From assembly GCF_902686445.1 (NCBI RefSeq), contig NC_062215.1:27922750-27986749 (forward strand): a stretch of DNA of 64,000 nucleotides. Reading direction: 5' to 3'. The stretch's first letter is position 1. Each line of letters opens with the position of its first letter. The notes under the pieces are model-generated. The model was given only the letters and a program-made list of their open reading frames with translations. It searched no databases and was not told the origin of the DNA. Below are positions 21,856-33,310 of this stretch, one piece after another. Position numbers and translations under genes: made by a program. Source of the stretch: Sciurus carolinensis (Eukaryota; Chordata; Mammalia; Rodentia; Sciuridae).

Positions 21856-24800
21856 TCATCTGCTTATCAGCAAGATCATTCGTACTTTGGTTTTTTGAGA
21901 TTGGCTTATCTCACTTAACATAATATTCTCCAATTTCATCCATTTGCCTGCAAATGCCATAATTTTATTATTCTTTATGGCTGAGTAATATTCTATTGTA
22001 TAAATATACCACAGTTTCTTTATCCATTCATCAATTGAAGGACATCTAGGTTGGTACCACAATCTGGCTATTGTGAATTGAGCAGTTCTGAACATTGATG
22101 TGGCTGTATCTCTGTAGTATGCTGATTTTAAGTCCTTTGGGTATAGGCCAAAGAGTGGGATAGCTGGGTCAAATGGTGGTTCCATTGCAAGCTTTCTGAG
22201 GAATCTCCACACTGCTTTCCAGATTGGCTGCACTAATTTGCAACCCCACCAGCAATGTATGAGTGTACCTTTTTCCCCACATCCTTACCAACACTTATTG
22301 TTGCTTGTATTCTTGATAATTGCCATTCTAATTGGGGTGAGATGGAATCTTAGTATAGTTTTGATTTGCATTTCTCTTATTATTAGAGATGTTGAACATT
22401 TTTTCATGTCTGTTGATTGCTTGTACATCTTCTTCTGTGAAGTGTCTGTTCATTTCCTTAGCCCATTTGTTGATTGGATTATTTGTATTCTTGGTGTAGA
22501 ATTTTTTGAGTTCTTTATATGTACTGGAAATTAGCACTCTATCTGAAGTATGAGTGGCAAAGATTTTCTCCCACTCTGTAGGCTCTCTCTTCACATTACT
22601 GATAGTTTCCTTTGCAGAGAGAAAGCTTTTTAGTTTGAATCTATCCCAGTTATTGATTCTTGCTTTTATTTATTGTGCTATGGCAGTCCTGTTAAGGAAG
22701 TCTGATCCTAAGCCGACATGTTGAAGATTTGGACCTACTCTTTCTTCTATAAGATGCAGGGTCTCTGGTCTGATTCCGAGGTCCTTGATCCATTTTGAGT
22801 TGAGTTTCGTGCACGGTGAGAGATATGGGTTTAGTTTCATTCTGTTGCATATGGATTTCCAATTCTCCCAGCACCATTTGTTGAAGAGGCTATCTTTTCT
22901 CCTTTGCATATTTTTGGCCTCTTTGTCTAATATGAGAAAATTGTATTTATTTGGGTTTGTGAGCATGTCCTCTATTCTGTACCATTGATCTACCTGTCTA
23001 TTTTGGTACCAATACCATGCCGTTTTTGTTACTATTGCTTTGTAGTAGAGTTGAAGATCTGGTATTGTGATACCCCCTGTTTTGCTCTTTGTGCTAAGGA
23101 TTGCTTTAGCTATTCTGGGTTTCTTATTCTTCCAGATGAATTTCATAATTGCTTGCTCTATTTCTGTAGAGTACGTTATTGGGATTTTAATTAGAATTGC
23201 ATTGAATCTGTATAGCACTTTGGTAGTATGGCCATTTTGACAATATTAATTCTGCCTATCCAAGAACATGGGAGATCGTTCCATCTATCGGGATCTTAAG
23301 CCCCTTTGCTCTTCTCGACCAGCAACAAGGGAAGGGGACACTCCCTAACAAGGTCAGACCGGGATAGGTAGGGCCGACTGACCGCCCGCTCCCAGCCCTC
23401 CGGGCAGAGGACAATCAGACGCATCAGGGAGACCAGTCACAGCAGGAACTCGTTTATTGAGGAAGTCACACAGCTTTTATGTAGGGTGGGGGCTAGGCGG
23501 GAACCAATCAGTTTAAAGGTCAGCAAGGCATGGGGTGTTCACGCAGGCACGAGTCCCATAGGACTATATGGCAAGCAGGAGCTGATCACGTTCGCGGAAC
23601 TGTTGTTAACCAATCCCTGACGGTGGTCCAAGTTATGGTCATTAACTATTGAAACCGCCTTTGAAGCCTTGATCTTGCTCACTCTCCAGAGAGTAAGGAG
23701 TCAGTCTGGGTTAGTTAACGTGTCATTAGTTCCAACATCCATCTTCTAAGATTTTCTTTGATTGTTTTCTTTAGTGTTCTGTAGTTCTCATTGTAGAGGT
23801 CTTTCACCTCTTTTGTAAGATAGATTCCAAAGTATTTTATTTTTTTCGAGGCTATTGTGAATGGGGTAATTTTACTAACTTCTCTTTCTGAAGATTCATC
23901 ACTTATGTATAAAAATGCATTGGATTTATGAGCATTGATCTTGTAACCTGCTACTTTACTGAATTCACTTATGATTTCTAAGTTTTCTGGTGGAATTTCC
24001 GGGTTCCTCTAAATATACAATCCTGTCATCAGCGAACAGAGATAGTTTGAGTTCTTCTTTTCCTATTTGTATCCCCTTTATTTCTTTGGTCTGTCTAATT
24101 GCTCTGGCTAGAGTTTCAAGGATGATGTTGAATAGAAGTGGTGAAAGAGGGCATCCCTGCCTTGTTCCAGTTTTTAGGGGGAATCCTTTCAGTTTTTCAC
24201 CATTTAGAATGGTATTGTCCATGAGCTTAATATAGATGGCCTTTACAATGTTAAGAAATGTTCCCATTATTCCTATTTTTTCTATTGTTTTGAGCATGAA
24301 GGGGTGCTGTATTTTATCGAATGCTTTTTCTGCATCTATCGAAATAATCATGTGATTCTTAACTTTAAGTCTGTTGATATGGTGAATGACATTTATTGAT
24401 TTCCGGATGTTGAACCAACCTTGCATCCCCGGGATAAAACTCACTTGATCGTGGTGCACTAGCTGTTTAAAATATTTTTGTATGCGATTTGCTGAATTTT
24501 GTTGAGAATTTTTGTGTCAATGTTCATTAAGGATATTGGTCTGAAATTTTCTTTCCTTGATGTGTCTCTGTCTGGTTTAGATATCAGGGTAATATTGACT
24601 TCATAGAATGAGTTTAGGAGGGTTCCCTCCTCTTCTATTTCATGGAATACTTTGAGGAGTATTGGAATGAGCTCTTCTTTAAAGGTTTTGTAGAATTCGG
24701 CTGAGAACCCATCTGGTCCTGGACTTTTCTTTGTTGGTAGGCTTTTGATGACCTCTTCTATTTCATTACTTGAAATTCATTTATTTAAGTTGTGTATGTC

Positions 24801-26110
24801 CTCCTTGTTCAGTTTAGGTAATTCATATGTCTCTAGAAACCTGTTGATGTCTTCGAGGTTTTCTGTTTTGTTGGAGTATAGATTTTCGAAATAGCTACTA
24901 ATTATGTGTTGTATTTCACTCAAGTCTGTAGTGATATTTCCTTGTTCATTCCGAATTTTAGTCATTTGAGTTTTCTCTCTTTCTCTTTGTTAGTGTGCCT
25001 AAGGGTTTATCAATTTTGTTTATTTTTTCAAAGAACCAACTCTTTATTTTGTTAATTTTTCCGATTGTTTCTTTTGTTTCAATTTCGTTGATTTTGGCTC
25101 TGATTTTAACTATTTCCTGTCTTCTACTACTTTTGGTGGTGATCTGTTCTTCTTTTTCTAGGGATTGAGCTGTAGTGTTAAGTCGTTTATTTGTTGATTT
25201 TTTACTTCTTTTGTTGAATGCGCTCCATGAAATAAATCTTCCTCTAAGTACTGCTTTCATAGTGTCCCAGAGATTTTGATATGATGTGTCTTTGTTCTCG
25301 TTTACTTCTAAGAATTTTTTTATTTCCCTCCTGATGTCTTCTGTTATCCATTCATCATATAATAGTGTATTTTTTAATCTCCAGGTATTGGAGAAGTTTC
25401 TGTTTTTTATTCTGCCATTTATTTCTGATTTCAATCCATTATGATCTGATAGAGTACAAGGTAGTACCTCTATCTTCTTGTATTTGATAACAGTAGCTTT
25501 GTGGCATAAAATATTGTCTATTTTAGGGAAGGATCCATATGCTACTGAGAAGAAAGTTTAATCGTTCTTTGTTGGATGGTATATTCTATATATGTCCCTT
25601 AACTCTAAATTGTTGATTGTGTTATTGAGATCTATGGTTTCTTTATTCAATTTTTATCTGGAAGATCTACCCAGTGGTGAGAGGTGTGTGTTAAAATCGC
25701 CTAGTATTATTTGTGGTCTATTTGATTTCTGGAATTGAGAAGGATTTGTTTGACGTACATGGATGGGCCAATGTTCGGGGCATAGGTATTTATGATTGTT
25801 ATGTCTTGCTGATTTCTGCTTCCCTTAAGCAGCATGTAATGTCCTTCTTTATCCCTTCTGACTAGTTTTGGCTTGAAGTCCACATTATCTGAAATGAGGA
25901 TGGATACTCCAGCGTTTTTGCTGTGCCCATGTGCATGGTATGTTTTTTCCCATCGTTTCACCTTTAGTCTGTGGGTATCTCTTTCTAAGAGATGAGTCTC
26001 TTGCAGGCAGCATATTGTTGGATTTTTCTTTTTAATCTAATCTGCCAGTCTATGTCTTTTGATTGATGAGTTCAGGCCATTAACATTCAGGGTTATTATT
26101 GTGATATGAT
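21856..26110 (-). pseudogene. L1 ORF2 (endonuclease-reverse transcriptase), inactivated
   Basis: In L1s this gene encodes the APE-like endonuclease plus reverse transcriptase that copies L1 RNA at the nick. Visible pieces, from the start: the N-terminal endonuclease text around 26100-25960 (NVNGLN.., then an in-frame TAG where Trp is usual), endonuclease middle (25961-25707), linker (25434-24777), and RT core with '[15 protein letters not shown]' and the catalytic 'FADD' box (24459-23965). Thumb and C-terminal parts follow (23218-22670, 22594-22328, 22233-21856), including 'MAFAGKWMKLENIMLSEIS'. Several frameshifts separate these blocks, and a solo LTR cuts it at 23287. Not functional. Confidence 0.93.
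23287..23737 (-). mobile_element. Solo LTR, ERVK/IAP-like (class II)
   Basis: About 451 bp of CpG-richer DNA splits L1 ORF2. The flanks tccatct (23280-23286) and tccatct (23738-23744) are a 6-7 bp TSD, and L1 text resumes without loss. On the minus strand the LTR starts TGTTGGAAC, has a CCAAT-box match (23503-23507), a TATA-like CATAAAAG (about 23474-23481) and AATAAA (23453-23458), and ends in CCCGAT where CCCGACA would be usual. A short TATA-to-polyA spacing is typical of IAP-like LTRs. There are no viral genes: the provirus was lost by LTR-LTR recombination. Confidence 0.88.
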
Positions 26111-26425
26111 TTGTATTCCCAGATATTTGACTCATTTTTGTTTTTTGACATGACTTGGTTTCTCCTTTATTTGGCTATTCCTTTAGGCTAGTTCCTCCCA
26201 TTGCTGATTTGTTTTGAATCATTGTTTTTTATCTCTTCCTCAAGGAATATTTGGTTGAGAATGTTATATAATGCCAGCTTTCTTTTTGTAAATTCTTTTA
26301 GCTTTTGTTTATCATGGTAGGATTTTATTTCATCGTCAAATCTGAAAGTAAGTTTTGCTGGGTGTAAGATTCTTGGTTGGTATCCATTTTCTTTCCAGGC
26401 TTGGTAAATGTTGTTCTAGGCCCTT

Positions 26426-27235
26426 CTAGCTTTTAGGGTCTGGATTGAAAAATCTGCTGATATTATTTAGTTTTCCCCTGAATGTAATTTGATTCTTTTC
26501 TCTCACAGCCTTTAAAATTCTGTCTTTATTTTGTGTGTTAGGTATTTTCATAATAATGTGCTTTGGTGTGGGTCTGTTGTAATTTTGTATATTTGGAGTC
26601 CTATAAGCCTCTTGTATCTGGTTTTCCATTTCATTCTTCAGATTTGGGAAATTTTCTGATATTATTTCATTGAACAGATTGTTCATTCGTTTGGTTTGTT
26701 TCTCTAAACCTTCCTCAATCCCAATAATTCTTAAATTTGACCTTTTCATGACATCCCATAATTCTTGTAGATTCTGTTCATGATTTCTTACCATCTTCTC
26801 TGTTTGGTCAACTTTGTTTTCAAGATTAAATATTTATCTTCAGTGTCTGAGGTTGTGTCTTTCAGGTGTTCTATCCTATTGGTTATGCTTTCTATGGAGT
26901 TTTTAACTTGGTTTATTGTTTCCTTCATTTCAAGGATTTTTGTTTGTTTTTTTTTTTTTCAGTATCTCTAACTCTTTATTGAAATGATCTCTTGCTTCCT
27001 GTACTTGCTCTTTTAACTGTTGATTGGTGCGATCATTTAATGCCTGCATTTGCTCTTTCATCTCTTCCTTCAATGCCTGCATTTGCTCTTTCATCTCCTC
27101 GTTTGCTTCCCTGATTGTTTTAATTATGTACATTCTGAACTCCCTTTCTGACATTTCTTCTGCTGTGCTGTCATTGGGTTTTATTGATATAGTATCTAGG
27201 TTTGTTTGGGACATTTTCTTCCCTTGTTTTCTCAT
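26426..27235 (-). pseudogene. L1 ORF1 (RNA-binding protein), inactivated
   Basis: ORF1p is the trimeric coiled-coil RNA chaperone of L1 particles. The N-terminal part (27235-26930) starts MRKQGKKMSQ and runs into a heptad-like Glu/Lys/Gln coiled coil containing an 11-residue tandem repeat (EEMKEQMQAL.). The frame is lost near 26930. The RRM/C-terminal part resumes at 26794-26426 with 'NLRIIGIEEG', 'NIQNYNRPTPKHIIMKIP' and 'ILKAVREK', hallmarks of mammalian ORF1p. At least one frameshift separates them. Confidence 0.92.
27039..27104 (-). repeat. 33-bp tandem duplication in ORF1 coiled coil
   Basis: Two adjacent 33-bp units (27039-27071 and 27072-27104) differ at about two or three bases. They encode eleven residues each, so the reading frame is kept and the coiled coil is lengthened. 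Confidence 0.95.
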
Positions 27236-27239
27236 ATTG

Positions 27240-28050
27240 GTCAGATGTCAGTGGGACCCTGAGATATTGCAGATTTCCTCTATTGGCTTATAGTGTCCCT
27301 GTAGATTTCCAATGTATCACCTCCCAGCCTTCAGTAGCCTGAAGTCTTGGAGGAACTTGATAATGCAGTGCTTCTGAAGAAAGCTGCCCCTAGCCCGCTA
27401 CTGGTTCCAGGGCTTGAAGCTGGCTCTGTGCGGAAAGGCTTTCACTGGTTGGTCCTGCTCCTAGAAGCTGGTATAGATAGGGCCTGCCCCTGCCTGAGGG
27501 AGCCAGGTTACTCAGGGAAAGCCTTTCCCTGTCCTGCCTTGGTCCCAGAAGCTGCTTGTGAGCTGGGTTCAGGGCTTAGGGCTGGCTCTGTGTGGAAAAG
27601 CTCTCACTGGGCGGGCCTGCTCCAAGAAGCTGGCTGTGGACCCTGCCTGCTGCCAGAGGTTGCAGGGCTGCTTGGGGAAGTCTCTCGTTGCCCTGCCCTG
27701 GTCCCAGAAGCCGCTTGTGGGCCAGGGGCCCGCTTCTGGGTCTGGGGCTTGGGGTTGGCTCTGTGTGGAAAAGCTCTCACTGGGCGGGCCTGCTCCGAGG
27801 AGCTGGCTGTGGATCGGGCCTGTCGCCGGAGAGAGCAGGGCTGCTTGGGGAAGACTCTAGTTGCTCTGCCTTGCTCTGAGAAGCTGCCCCCTGTCTGGGC
27901 CTGCCGCTTGGGCCGAGCTTCACCCGGTGGAAGAGACTCACCCCATGGCTCTATGTTGGTCAGAGTCTCTCAATACCTCCCTTTCTTGAATCCTGAGTTC
28001 TAGAGCGACGGAAGATGCAGTCACCCTCTAGTCCACCATCTTGGATCTCC
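27240..28050 (-). promoter_or_regulatory. L1 5' UTR with tandem monomers and YY1-like start
   Basis: GC-rich (unlike its AT-rich flanks), with CpGs. A 38-bp box beginning 'gctctgtg.ggaaa.gct' recurs at 27423, 27585 and 27758, i.e. spacings of 162 and 173 bp. The 5' terminal motif CAAGATGG (minus strand, about 28036-28043) is YY1-like, which in human L1 sets the transcription start. The promoter role is inferred from its place in the element. Confidence 0.8.
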
Positions 28051-28059
28051 TAAATTTTT

Positions 28060-28434
28060 TTAATAGAAATAAAAGATACTCAGCTAAACTATTTCTTCTT
28101 CAGTTACTTTATGTCTTCGAAGGAATATATCTATTGCATCTGAGTTCTCAACTGTATTGGCATAAAGATTTTTATATAACATTTACTTATCATCTTTTGA
28201 TGTTTATAGTATTTATAGCAATGTCTTTTTCATTCTGATATCGTTCATTTGTGTATCATCTTTTCTTTGTCATGCTGGGTAGAAGGTAAACAACTTTACT
28301 GAAATTTTTTTTTTTTTTTTTACTTTTTGGAGCATCAATTTGTAGAGTCAACATACTTTATCACGAAAATTGATGGTTGTAAGCTTTTAAGAAAATTATT
28401 ACTATTATTTATTATTGTTATTATTAGTAGTAGT
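28060..28434. other. Unassigned AT-rich DNA with (TTA)n
   Basis: A T run at 28304-28321 and an ATT/TTA-rich imperfect microsatellite at 28395-28435. No gene. Confidence 0.5.
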
Positions 28435-28856
28435 ATTGGTATCAGGAATTGAGTTGAACTCAGGGTGCTTAACCACTGAGCTATATTCTCAGCCCTTTTG
28501 TTTTGGGTGGGGAAGTATCAGAGATTGAACTCAGGGGTCCTCAACCACTGAGCCACATCCCCAGACCTATTTTGTATTTTTTTAGAGACAGGGTCTCACT
28601 GAGTTGCTTAGCACCTTGCTTTTGCTGAGGCGGGCTTTGAACTCATGATCCTCCTGGCTCAATCTTCCAGGATGCTGGGATTACCAGTGTGCACAGCAAC
28701 TGGCCTTTCTCAGTCCTTTTTATTTTTTTATTTTGAAGCAGGGTTTCATTGAAATTCCTTAGGATATGGCTAAATTACCAAGGCCAGTCTTGAACTTGAA
28801 ATCCTACTGCCTCAGTCTCCTGAATCCCTGGGATTATAGGCATGTGCCACTGTTTC
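28435..28856 (-). repeat. Older B1-dID SINE, split by a younger one
   Basis: The ID-like part 'aattgagttgaactcagg' to 'gagctatattctcagccc' (28441-28495) and the B1 part from about 28721 ('tgaagcagggtttcattg' to 'ttataggcatgtgccactg', 28856) together make one reversed composite SINE. The element at 28501-28707 lies in its middle link. Confidence 0.85.
28501..28707 (-). repeat. Younger B1-dID SINE nested in another
   Basis: Complete reversed composite: 'agattgaactcaggggtcc', 'gagccacatccccagacc', 'gagacagggtctcactgagt', 'tttgaactcatgatcctcc', ending 'gtgcacagcaactggcc'. The target copies 'tctcagcccttttg' (28487-28500) and 'tctcagtcctttt' (28708-28720) show where it went in. Confidence 0.92.
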
Positions 28857-28864
28857 TTAGAAAA

Positions 28865-30330
28865 TTAAATTTTCAACTGATACATTAAAAATATAAAAAT
28901 TATATATATGAATAGAGTACCATGTGATGTTTTAATACATGTATACGTTGTATAATGTTTAAACAGGTTAAAATATCTGTTCAAATATTTATAATTTCAT
29001 GGTAGAAATATTCAAAATCATTTCTACAGTTTTTAAAAATATGTGGCACATAATTGTAATCCATATTGACTCCACGATACAATAGCACACCCTAATTTCT
29101 TGCTCCCATCTGCCTGTGGCTTGGTACCTGTTAATCGATCTCCCCATCTCTCCTTCTTCAACCTCTGGCAACCAACAGGAATTTATTTGAAGAACCAGCT
29201 TTTAGTTTCATTACTTTTCTTCACTGTAACTTGGTTTCTTATTTCATTAATTTTATTTTTATCTTTATTATTTATTTCCTTCTTCATGTTTTGGGGTTAA
29301 TTTCATCATCTTTTCATAGTTTCTTAAGATGGAATCTGAGGTTTTTCTATTTGAAACTCAACTTCTTTTCTAATATACACATTTAATACTCTGTATTTTC
29401 CTCTAAACACTGCTTCTGCTACATCCCACAAATTTAGATGTTTTATTTTCCTTAAGGTTTAACTATTTTCTGTCTCCCATGAGTTTTCTTATTTTATCCA
29501 GGGATTATGTATAAGTGTTTTATTTAATTTCCAAATATTTTGAGTTCTAATATAATAATATTATTATTATTATTATGTCAGTAAATATTTCATTTGTAAA
29601 AAATTTTATTTCACATATTTTGTGTAGTTTCTCCCCTCCTATTGAGCACATACACATTTGGATTCTTTAAATCATCTTGATCAATTGATTTCTATATTAT
29701 TATGAAATTTTTCCTCTTTATCTCTGGTTGCATTTCTTGCTCTGACATCTAATTTCTCTGCTCTTAACATATGCACTGAAGATATCTTTTGCTTAGTCTT
29801 GAGTGCATGCCTTTACATGGTAGATCACTTTCTATTCTTTCACTTTGCACACACACATGACTGTGCATGAAGGGTTTGTGTGTTAATACATATGAGTTTC
29901 CATCCATTGGAATTTTTTTCCTTCAAATCCAATCTGAGAACCCCTGATTTTAAACTGGAATGTTAAGATTATTTACATTGCAAACAGTAAATCGTCAACT
30001 GGATTTGAATTTATTTAGCTCAGTTTCTATTTAGCCATTTACTCTTCTCTTTGTATCCTTTTGATTTCACTTTTCCTCTGTTATTGGTTTACTGGTCATG
30101 ACTGTGTGTCTGTGCAGTGTTTAGTATCACTCCTTTTAAAGTGCTATCTTCATCCGCCTCCTCTCAGCTGTCTTACATTTGGAGACAGTATTATTTCCCT
30201 AAAATTCTTTGTTGTTAGTTTATCATTCTTATTGCATTATGAGAATGTGCCCTACTCTTTTGTTTTTAGAGTTATAAAATGGTTTGTATTCTATTTCAAT
30301 TTCAAAAATTTCTGTCTACAAATAAAGTGA
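28865..30330 (-). mobile_element. Old L1 (3' UTR and part of ORF2)
   Basis: Reversed L1 3' UTR text ('aatacatgtatacgttgtataatg', 'cctctggcaaccaac') is followed, with an internal loss, by the ORF2 linker region: 'gaagaaccagcttttagttt', 'ctgctacatcccacaaattt', 'gttttcttattttatccagg', 'tttccaaatattttgag', 'gcttgtt..cttgctctgac'. It is heavily mutated, and the 89-codon plus-strand frame is a shadow. Confidence 0.7.
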
Positions 30331-32660
30331 AAACTGAACTGGCATTTTACATGTCTTTAGAAAAATTTATTTTTCAAATTTATATAATTGTTTCAGATTA
30401 GGAAAAAAGTAGTGTTTCAAAAAGGTAGTCAGGCAGGTTGGTGGTTGTTTCACACATGTTAAGTCTCTGTAGATGCATTTATTTTGAATGCAGAAAACTT
30501 TGAGAGAGATTTAAGTGTTTTTTCTGCAGATATTGATTAATTTTGTTAATGTAATGAAATGAGATCAAAGTTATACAAGAGCTAGAACACACTCTACATA
30601 GAATGATAATTATACAACTAATATGTTGTTGTACTCATGATGGTATGGCAGTGGAAATGAAAATAATTAGAAGGAGGATTATCAGGCAAAATTATTTAGA
30701 ATTTTTTTTCTCTGTGAATGTGAGCATAGAAAACAAATAACCATAAAATCTCCTCCTTTTGATATTTAAGAACAAGATGCCAAGGAGAATTCTGTTTAAA
30801 TTTATCTTTAGACTCTTAATGAGCTCGTGTTTTAGTGTAACTCAATCAACATTTACATATCTGCAGTTCTGCAAAATGTACATTGAGGGGAGAGAGCAGG
30901 AATCGGAGAAGGCAGAACTCCTCTTTTCAATCTCCCTGGATTGAGATGATACAGAGGCAACAGTGACATGATTTTTACAAAGATGACAAAGGAGTGACAG
31001 TTAACAGTATCATACAATAATGACAAAAGTCTTATTGCAATATGCTAATGTTAGATAAATATGCTCACATTTGTCAATATGCTAAAACTTTGTCAACACT
31101 AAAAAGATTCCTTATTTTTTGGTATGTAATGATATGAATTGAATTACACCTTTTCTCTTGATTCTGCCACTGTGGTGTTTGATACCATTTTCTGAACCTG
31201 GCATTTGGTTTTCAATTTGTACCAATTGTGCACTACACATTGTGCTATTGTGAATTGCAAGGTGATGTCAGGGAGATACATTATCTTAACTCCTGTTTTC
31301 CTCTTCCTGAATGACACAGATCCTAATTTTTTTTAATGATGATTAGAATTAGATTAGAGTTGGCTGCATAGATTTTCAACCAATTTGTGAATTCCATGAA
31401 CCAATTCCCTCCAAATAAAGGAGAGAGCACAATGGAAACACAGCACATCACTACTCTGAGAAAATTCAGATGTCAAAAGAGTGAGGGGACATCAAATAAC
31501 GTCAAGAATTTGTCCCTGTCAAAGGATCCCTGAGTTCTGTTCGTCTTGAAACAGTGAAGGTGTTTTCTTCATCTAGAGACGTGAGTTGGGCTAGTTCTTT
31601 CCTAACCCCAGAAGTAGCAAGCTTCTTTATGTTCCAAGCAGATGGACATAGTCTGTTTGCTCTGGGGCATTGTGTTTAGATAGTAGGAGGTACCTGAATA
31701 AAAAATATTTGTAGCATGTGATCCTCTGAATAATTAGAGGAAAACCAAGCTCAGAACCAGTCTTGAACAATGCATCCTTTCATTTATTTCTGCAGGATGT
31801 ACTTTCCATGAAATCTCCTGTGTCGGACTTGTGAATTGGCTTCAGGGTGTCATTGTTAATAGCTGGTTCTTCCGCAAAATGCTGTTTGAATCCTCATTTC
31901 TTTCAATATTAAGCCAATGGGACTTCATGAGACTCCAAATCATCTTTTTTTTTTTTTTTTTTAAGTATCACAGTCATACAATCTTTTTAAAATTAAAAAC
32001 ATTTTTTTAAGTATCACTGCTATGGTTTCTAAAGTGGAAATTATTTAGTGTAAATGAAAAGTTGGTTCATTTGCTTATTCACTGAACATTCACTCAACAA
32101 ATAATTTTTGAACTCTGATATTATGCTGGAAACTCTTCTTGTTGCTCAAAATTCCTGTCCCCAATTATTTCCCAGTTGGTTTCCCAGATGAATGGAAAAC
32201 AATTACACCTACTTGAACAAACATAATAAAGATATGCATGGAGGACTGACAGTGGACAACTAGATCAGGAATTGGAGTGGTAGAAATGAGAAGATCTTGC
32301 TTAAAGTGAGATGTAAAATCTAATTTGTTTCAAAGTTTATTATTTTTACTCAGCCTAATAGCCAAACAGGAGCTTATCTAACATGTAGACAAAATGAAAA
32401 GAATTTCTGCCAAATATCCTGTGTCATCTTGTTTCTCAGTCCATAGAAACCAAATTTTCCCCATTCTGTCACCATCTTGGTAAGTCCTTTGAGACTTCAT
32501 TCAGGGTGTGTGTTAACATAGAATATTGTGGGATTTGCTTCAATGATTAAAAAGATAGTGTATTAAATATCTCTGTAAAGCTTAGGAAAAGGTGAATATA
32601 AGTCTTTGGGTTTCTTTTTCAGTTGGATACACACTAATACTTCATTACTTGAATAACACT
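30331..32660. other. Long AT-rich stretch without recognised gene
   Basis: No SINE, LTR or L1 text that I can defend. There is an 18-T run at 31946-31963. 31140-31330 contains 'tgctattgtgaattgcaagg', a word also seen in L1 3' ends, but alone it is insufficient. Confidence 0.4.
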
Positions 32661-32669
32661 TTATGATTT

Positions 32670-32880
32670 GCAAAGTGTTTTTGCAGGCATTCTATTATTT
32701 AATTATAATCTTATAAACTAGAATTTGTTACCCTTATCTTACACTGAAGAAACTTTGGTTCAGAATAGTTAGGAGATTTTCCAATATTCACATACATTGT
32801 GAGGGAAAAAGAGAGATAGAGAAAGCATACAAGTAAGTGTTGGAACTCAGGAGCTCACACCCAGCATTGAACAAGATCAG
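32670..32880 (-). repeat. MIR remnant
   Basis: 'gttacccttatcttacactgaag', 'aaactttggttcagaatagttagg' and 'ggaactcaggagctcac' follow the reversed MIR order. Confidence 0.55.
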
Positions 32881-33059
32881 TGCATCATCCCTTAAGTTAC
32901 ATGACATTTAATCCTCTGCAAATCATGAGCATCAGAGATAATTTCTGTCCACCAAATACGTGTGGGCTTCTCCAAAATTCCTAGGACTCTCTGAATTAGA
33001 TGAAACTAGTTTACTGAGTAGTTCTGTCTAATGTACTACTAATAGAAATGACCTGGGAT

Positions 33060-33310
33060 GAATCATTCCACATTGACATACAGCCTTCCATTCCTCTCTT
33101 CCCCTGCCAGTGACCTCCAAGGGCCCATTCCAGAAGTTATGACTACCAAAAGATGGAACCTCTAGCAGCCTGGATTCCTGAACACAATGTGGACCAGAGC
33201 CCTCTGCTCATTCCTAGTAAGTATATGAGTATGAAACCAAATTTCTAATGTTAAGCCACTAAGATTTCATGATTAACTTTTATTGCAGCATAAAATAACC
33301 TATCCTGACA
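33060..33310 (+). mobile_element. MLT1/MaLR-like LTR 3' part
   Basis: 'ggaacctctagcagcctgg', 'attcctgaacacaatgtgg', 'gttaagccactaagatttcatg' and 'tattgcagcataaaataacctatcctgac' are the 3' end signature of MLT1-type LTRs. The 5' part is not discernible. Confidence 0.55.

Larger units (their letters stand above)
21571..28059 (-). mobile_element. Full-length but defective L1 retrotransposon
   Basis: Target duplication TAAATTTTT lies at 21571-21579 and 28051-28059; the element is 21580-28050. On the minus strand the order is 5' UTR (27240-28050, GC-rich, tandem monomers), ORF1 remnants (27235-26426), ORF2 remnants (about 26110-21856), 3' UTR and A/T-rich tail (to 21580). The first bases read GGAGATCCAAGATGGTGGAC, holding a YY1-like motif as at the 5' end of human L1. 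Removing the inserted solo LTR (23287-23737 plus its TSD) leaves about 6.0 kb, normal for a full-length L1. Frameshifts, stop codons and the LTR make it non-autonomous now. Confidence 0.95.

Noticed and set aside
23287..23737. Inserted DNA in L1 as a host promoter or CpG island
   Set aside because: TSD, CCAAT, TATA-like and AATAAA order, and terminal TG identify a solo LTR.
23965..24459. Reverse transcriptase frame as an active gene
   Set aside because: It is one block of the L1 ORF2. Frameshifts, stops and the solo LTR prevent a full product.
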